A DNA stretch of 64,000 bases from Gillisella vitis. Lineage in GTDB: Bacteria > Pseudomonadota > Alphaproteobacteria > Rhizobiales > Rhizobiaceae. Positions within the stretch are counted from its first letter, which is position 1, and each line of letters opens with the position of its first letter. The notes beneath the pieces were generated by a model. That model did no database searches and was not told where the DNA came from. It worked only from the letters and a program-made list of their open reading frames with translations. The stretch spans positions 248,001 through 312,000 of the forward strand of contig WPHV01000005.1 of the NCBI GenBank assembly GCA_009744235.1. Direction: 5' to 3'. Shown in pieces: positions 62,566 to 64,000 of the stretch. The translations under genes and the position numbers were made by a program.

Positions 62566-63963
62566 GTGTCATCAATTTCAGATAGCGATCATAATTCACG
62601 GCCGTCACAGACCGGTGAAAAAAACGAACGATTGCAGGATAACACACCTCTTCAACCAGGACCGGCCAATGGCTGGCGTGAACAATGGTGGCGGATCGTC
62701 GATATGAAGATCGGCGTCGTTCCCGTTCCAATTTATATTCTTCTCTTCGTATTGATTGCAGCCTTCGCCGCCACCGGCAAAGTGCCCTCCGACCTGACCA
62801 TGTCGATTGCCATTCTGTCGTTTGGTGGCTTCTTCTTCATGCAGCTGGGTCGCTGGCTGCCATGGCTCGGCATGATGGGCGGAGCGGCGATCCTGTGTTT
62901 TGTCGTGCCGTCTGCCATGGTATTTTACGGCATCATTCCGCCGCCGGTCGCTGAAGCGATTGACAGTTTCGTCAAGAGCTCCAATTTCCTCTATATGTAT
63001 ATTGCCGCCATCATTGTCGGCAGCATCCTCAGCATGGATCGTAGCGTGCTGATTGCCGGTTTTTTCAAGATTTTCGTGCCTTTGGCGATCAGCTCAATAA
63101 CTGCCATGCTGGTTGGTACCCTGGTCGGCGTCATCATGGGGATGACCGTCGAGCATAGCCTGTTTTTCGTCGTCCTGCCCATCATGGCAGGAGGCCTGGG
63201 CGAAGGCGCAATCCCGCTGTCCATGGGCTATTCCGGCGTTCTGTCTCAGCCGCAGAACGAGATTTTCGCGCAGATTATTCCCGTCGTCATGCTGGGCAGT
63301 TTTACAGCGGTGGTGATTTGCGGCCTGCTGAATGTGCTCGGCAAACGCTATCCTCACCTCACCGGCGAAGGCCGGTTGCAGGCGGGCCTGCTGAATATCG
63401 ACATCAACGGCAAAAAGCCGGGTGAACAACCGGTCGACCGCGCGATGATTGCCACGGCTGGCGTCACCATCATCACCTTCTATCTGGTGGGTGTTCTCGC
63501 CCAGCGGCTTCTGGATTTTCCAGCCCCGATCACCATGCTGTTTCTGGTGGTGATTGCCAAGCTGGGTCAATTGGTCTCGCCAAGCCTGGAAGACGGCGGA
63601 CGAGAAGTTTACGCGTTTTTCTCGCGCATCGTGACCTGGCCCCTGCTGTTTGCCATGGGGATTTCCTACACGCCGTGGCAATCCTTTATCAGCGCCTTTA
63701 CCCTGCAAACGGTGGTCACGGTGGTCAGCACCGTGCTGACATTGATCGGCACCGGATTTCTGTCCGCCCGCCTCGTCAAGATGTTTCCCATCGATGTCGC
63801 CGTTGTGGTCGGCTGTCACAGCGGCCAGGGCGGCACCGGCGATATCGCCATTCTGACCGCCGCCAACCGGATGAGCCTGATGCCGTTTTCGCAGATCGCC
63901 ACCCGCATCGGCGGTGCCATCACGGTCACCTGCGCCATCCTGGCCTTCCAGCATCTGGCTTGA
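62566..63963 (+). CDS. 2-hydroxycarboxylate transporter (CitS/MaeN family)
   Basis: The gene starts with GTG at 62566 behind AGGAG (62555-62559) and gives 465 residues. A hydrophilic N-terminal tail of about 45 residues is followed by roughly eleven helices. The two family signatures are present: GGLGEGAIPLS near residue 210 and GCHSGQGGTGDIAILTAANRM near 416, the two re-entrant loops of the CitS fold. These sodium- or proton-linked carriers take up citrate, malate or lactate. No kinase, lyase or decarboxylase gene is adjacent, so the substrate is open. Copy 2 of the palindromic repeat ends 16 bp before the start. Confidence 0.9.
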   Translation: MSSISDSDHNSRPSQTGEKNERLQDNTPLQPGPANGWREQWWRIVDMKIGVVPVPIYILLFVLIAAFAATGKVPSDLTMSIAILSFGGFFFMQLGRWLPWLGMMGGAAILCFVVPSAMVFYGIIPPPVAEAIDSFVKSSNFLYMYIAAIIVGSILSMDRSVLIAGFFKIFVPLAISSITAMLVGTLVGVIMGMTVEHSLFFVVLPIMAGGLGEGAIPLSMGYSGVLSQPQNEIFAQIIPVVMLGSFTAVVICGLLNVLGKRYPHLTGEGRLQAGLLNIDINGKKPGEQPVDRAMIATAGVTIITFYLVGVLAQRLLDFPAPITMLFLVVIAKLGQLVSPSLEDGGREVYAFFSRIVTWPLLFAMGISYTPWQSFISAFTLQTVVTVVSTVLTLIGTGFLSARLVKMFPIDVAVVVGCHSGQGGTGDIAILTAANRMSLMPFSQIATRIGGAITVTCAILAFQHLA

Positions 63964-63970
63964 ATGCGAA

Positions 63971-63998
63971 AACGCCGCGATGGTGCCAGCGCGGCGTG
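63971..63998 (+). terminator. Terminator hairpin after the carboxylate transporter, near the window edge
   Basis: Arms ACGCCGCG and CGCGGCGT flank a 10-base loop just past the stop. The U-tract, if present, is outside the window. Confidence 0.6.
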
Positions 63999-64000
63999 AT

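Overview
The window looks like a chromosomal segment of an alphaproteobacterium of the Rhizobiaceae (Agrobacterium / Allorhizobium / Rhizobium group). This rests on a RirA-type iron regulator, a PdhS-type cell-cycle kinase with a CtrA box, a zwf-pgl-edd Entner-Doudoroff operon, a phasin, a tRNA-His with A73 and no encoded G-1, and rhizobial-style intergenic palindromes. GC is high except in a few islands (about 7.0-8.9 kb, 48.8-49.0 kb, 59.3-60.1 kb).

Layout. (1) 1-6956 is the right end of an integrated phage or phage-satellite element, almost all on the minus strand. It holds a GTG-started winged-helix protein, an HK97 portal, a small unknown protein, prohead protease, major capsid protein, an unknown virion-like protein, an HNH nuclease, two tandem tail-tube-like paralogues, a gp6-like connector and a cut-off gp10-like protein. 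No terminase lies next to the portal within the window. The element ends in a 3' fragment of tRNA-Gln(CTG), so it should extend left to an intact tRNA-Gln outside the window. (2) 7.0-8.9 kb is a low-GC accessory island with two unrecognised genes and an IS3-family transposase remnant. (3) 8.9-14.6 kb carries a type II NADH dehydrogenase, a malate:quinone oxidoreductase with a twin-arginine signal, and a two-component system. (4) 14.6-22.9 kb is metabolic: a cupin, a family 105 glycoside hydrolase, a D-amino-acid dehydrogenase-like protein, CDP-diacylglycerol pyrophosphatase, gluconokinase, rirA, mmsA with a divergent LysR gene, and an OsmC-like protein. (5) 22.9-25.9 kb is a putative metal-permease locus with two divergent HupE/UreJ paralogues, a DUF1007 protein and a membrane protein. 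(6) 26-33.8 kb holds tRNA-His, a phasin, a very long PdhS-like kinase and an AsmA-like protein. (7) 33.8-38 kb is a potFGHI-type polyamine ABC transporter. (8) 39-42.6 kb is isocitrate lyase with a divergent RamB/ScfR-type regulator. (9) 42.6-50.3 kb has an MFS pump, an acetyltransferase, two LysR genes, small ORFs and a chemoreceptor. (10) 50.5-54.8 kb has two tandem palindromic repeats, a BaiN/YhiN-type flavoprotein and a puuA/puuB-like pair. (11) 55-59.1 kb is zwf-pgl-edd. (12) 59.1-64 kb contains two copies of a palindromic repeat, a second chemoreceptor and a 2-hydroxycarboxylate transporter.

How it fits together. Gluconokinase and zwf-pgl-edd feed 6-phosphogluconate into the Entner-Doudoroff route. 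PotFGHI with PuuA/PuuB-like enzymes would import and degrade putrescine. AceA, the 2-hydroxycarboxylate transporter, MQO and NDH-2 handle C2/C4 acids and feed the quinone pool. The core genes are ordinary. The points most worth a second look are the phage-like element that lacks an adjacent terminase, the two-gene cassette beside its attachment site, the Tat-signal MQO, the CtrA box before pdhS, the TTTACAA motifs before aceA and the palindromic repeats. All start choices, motifs and repeats were read by eye; no alignment or database search was run.
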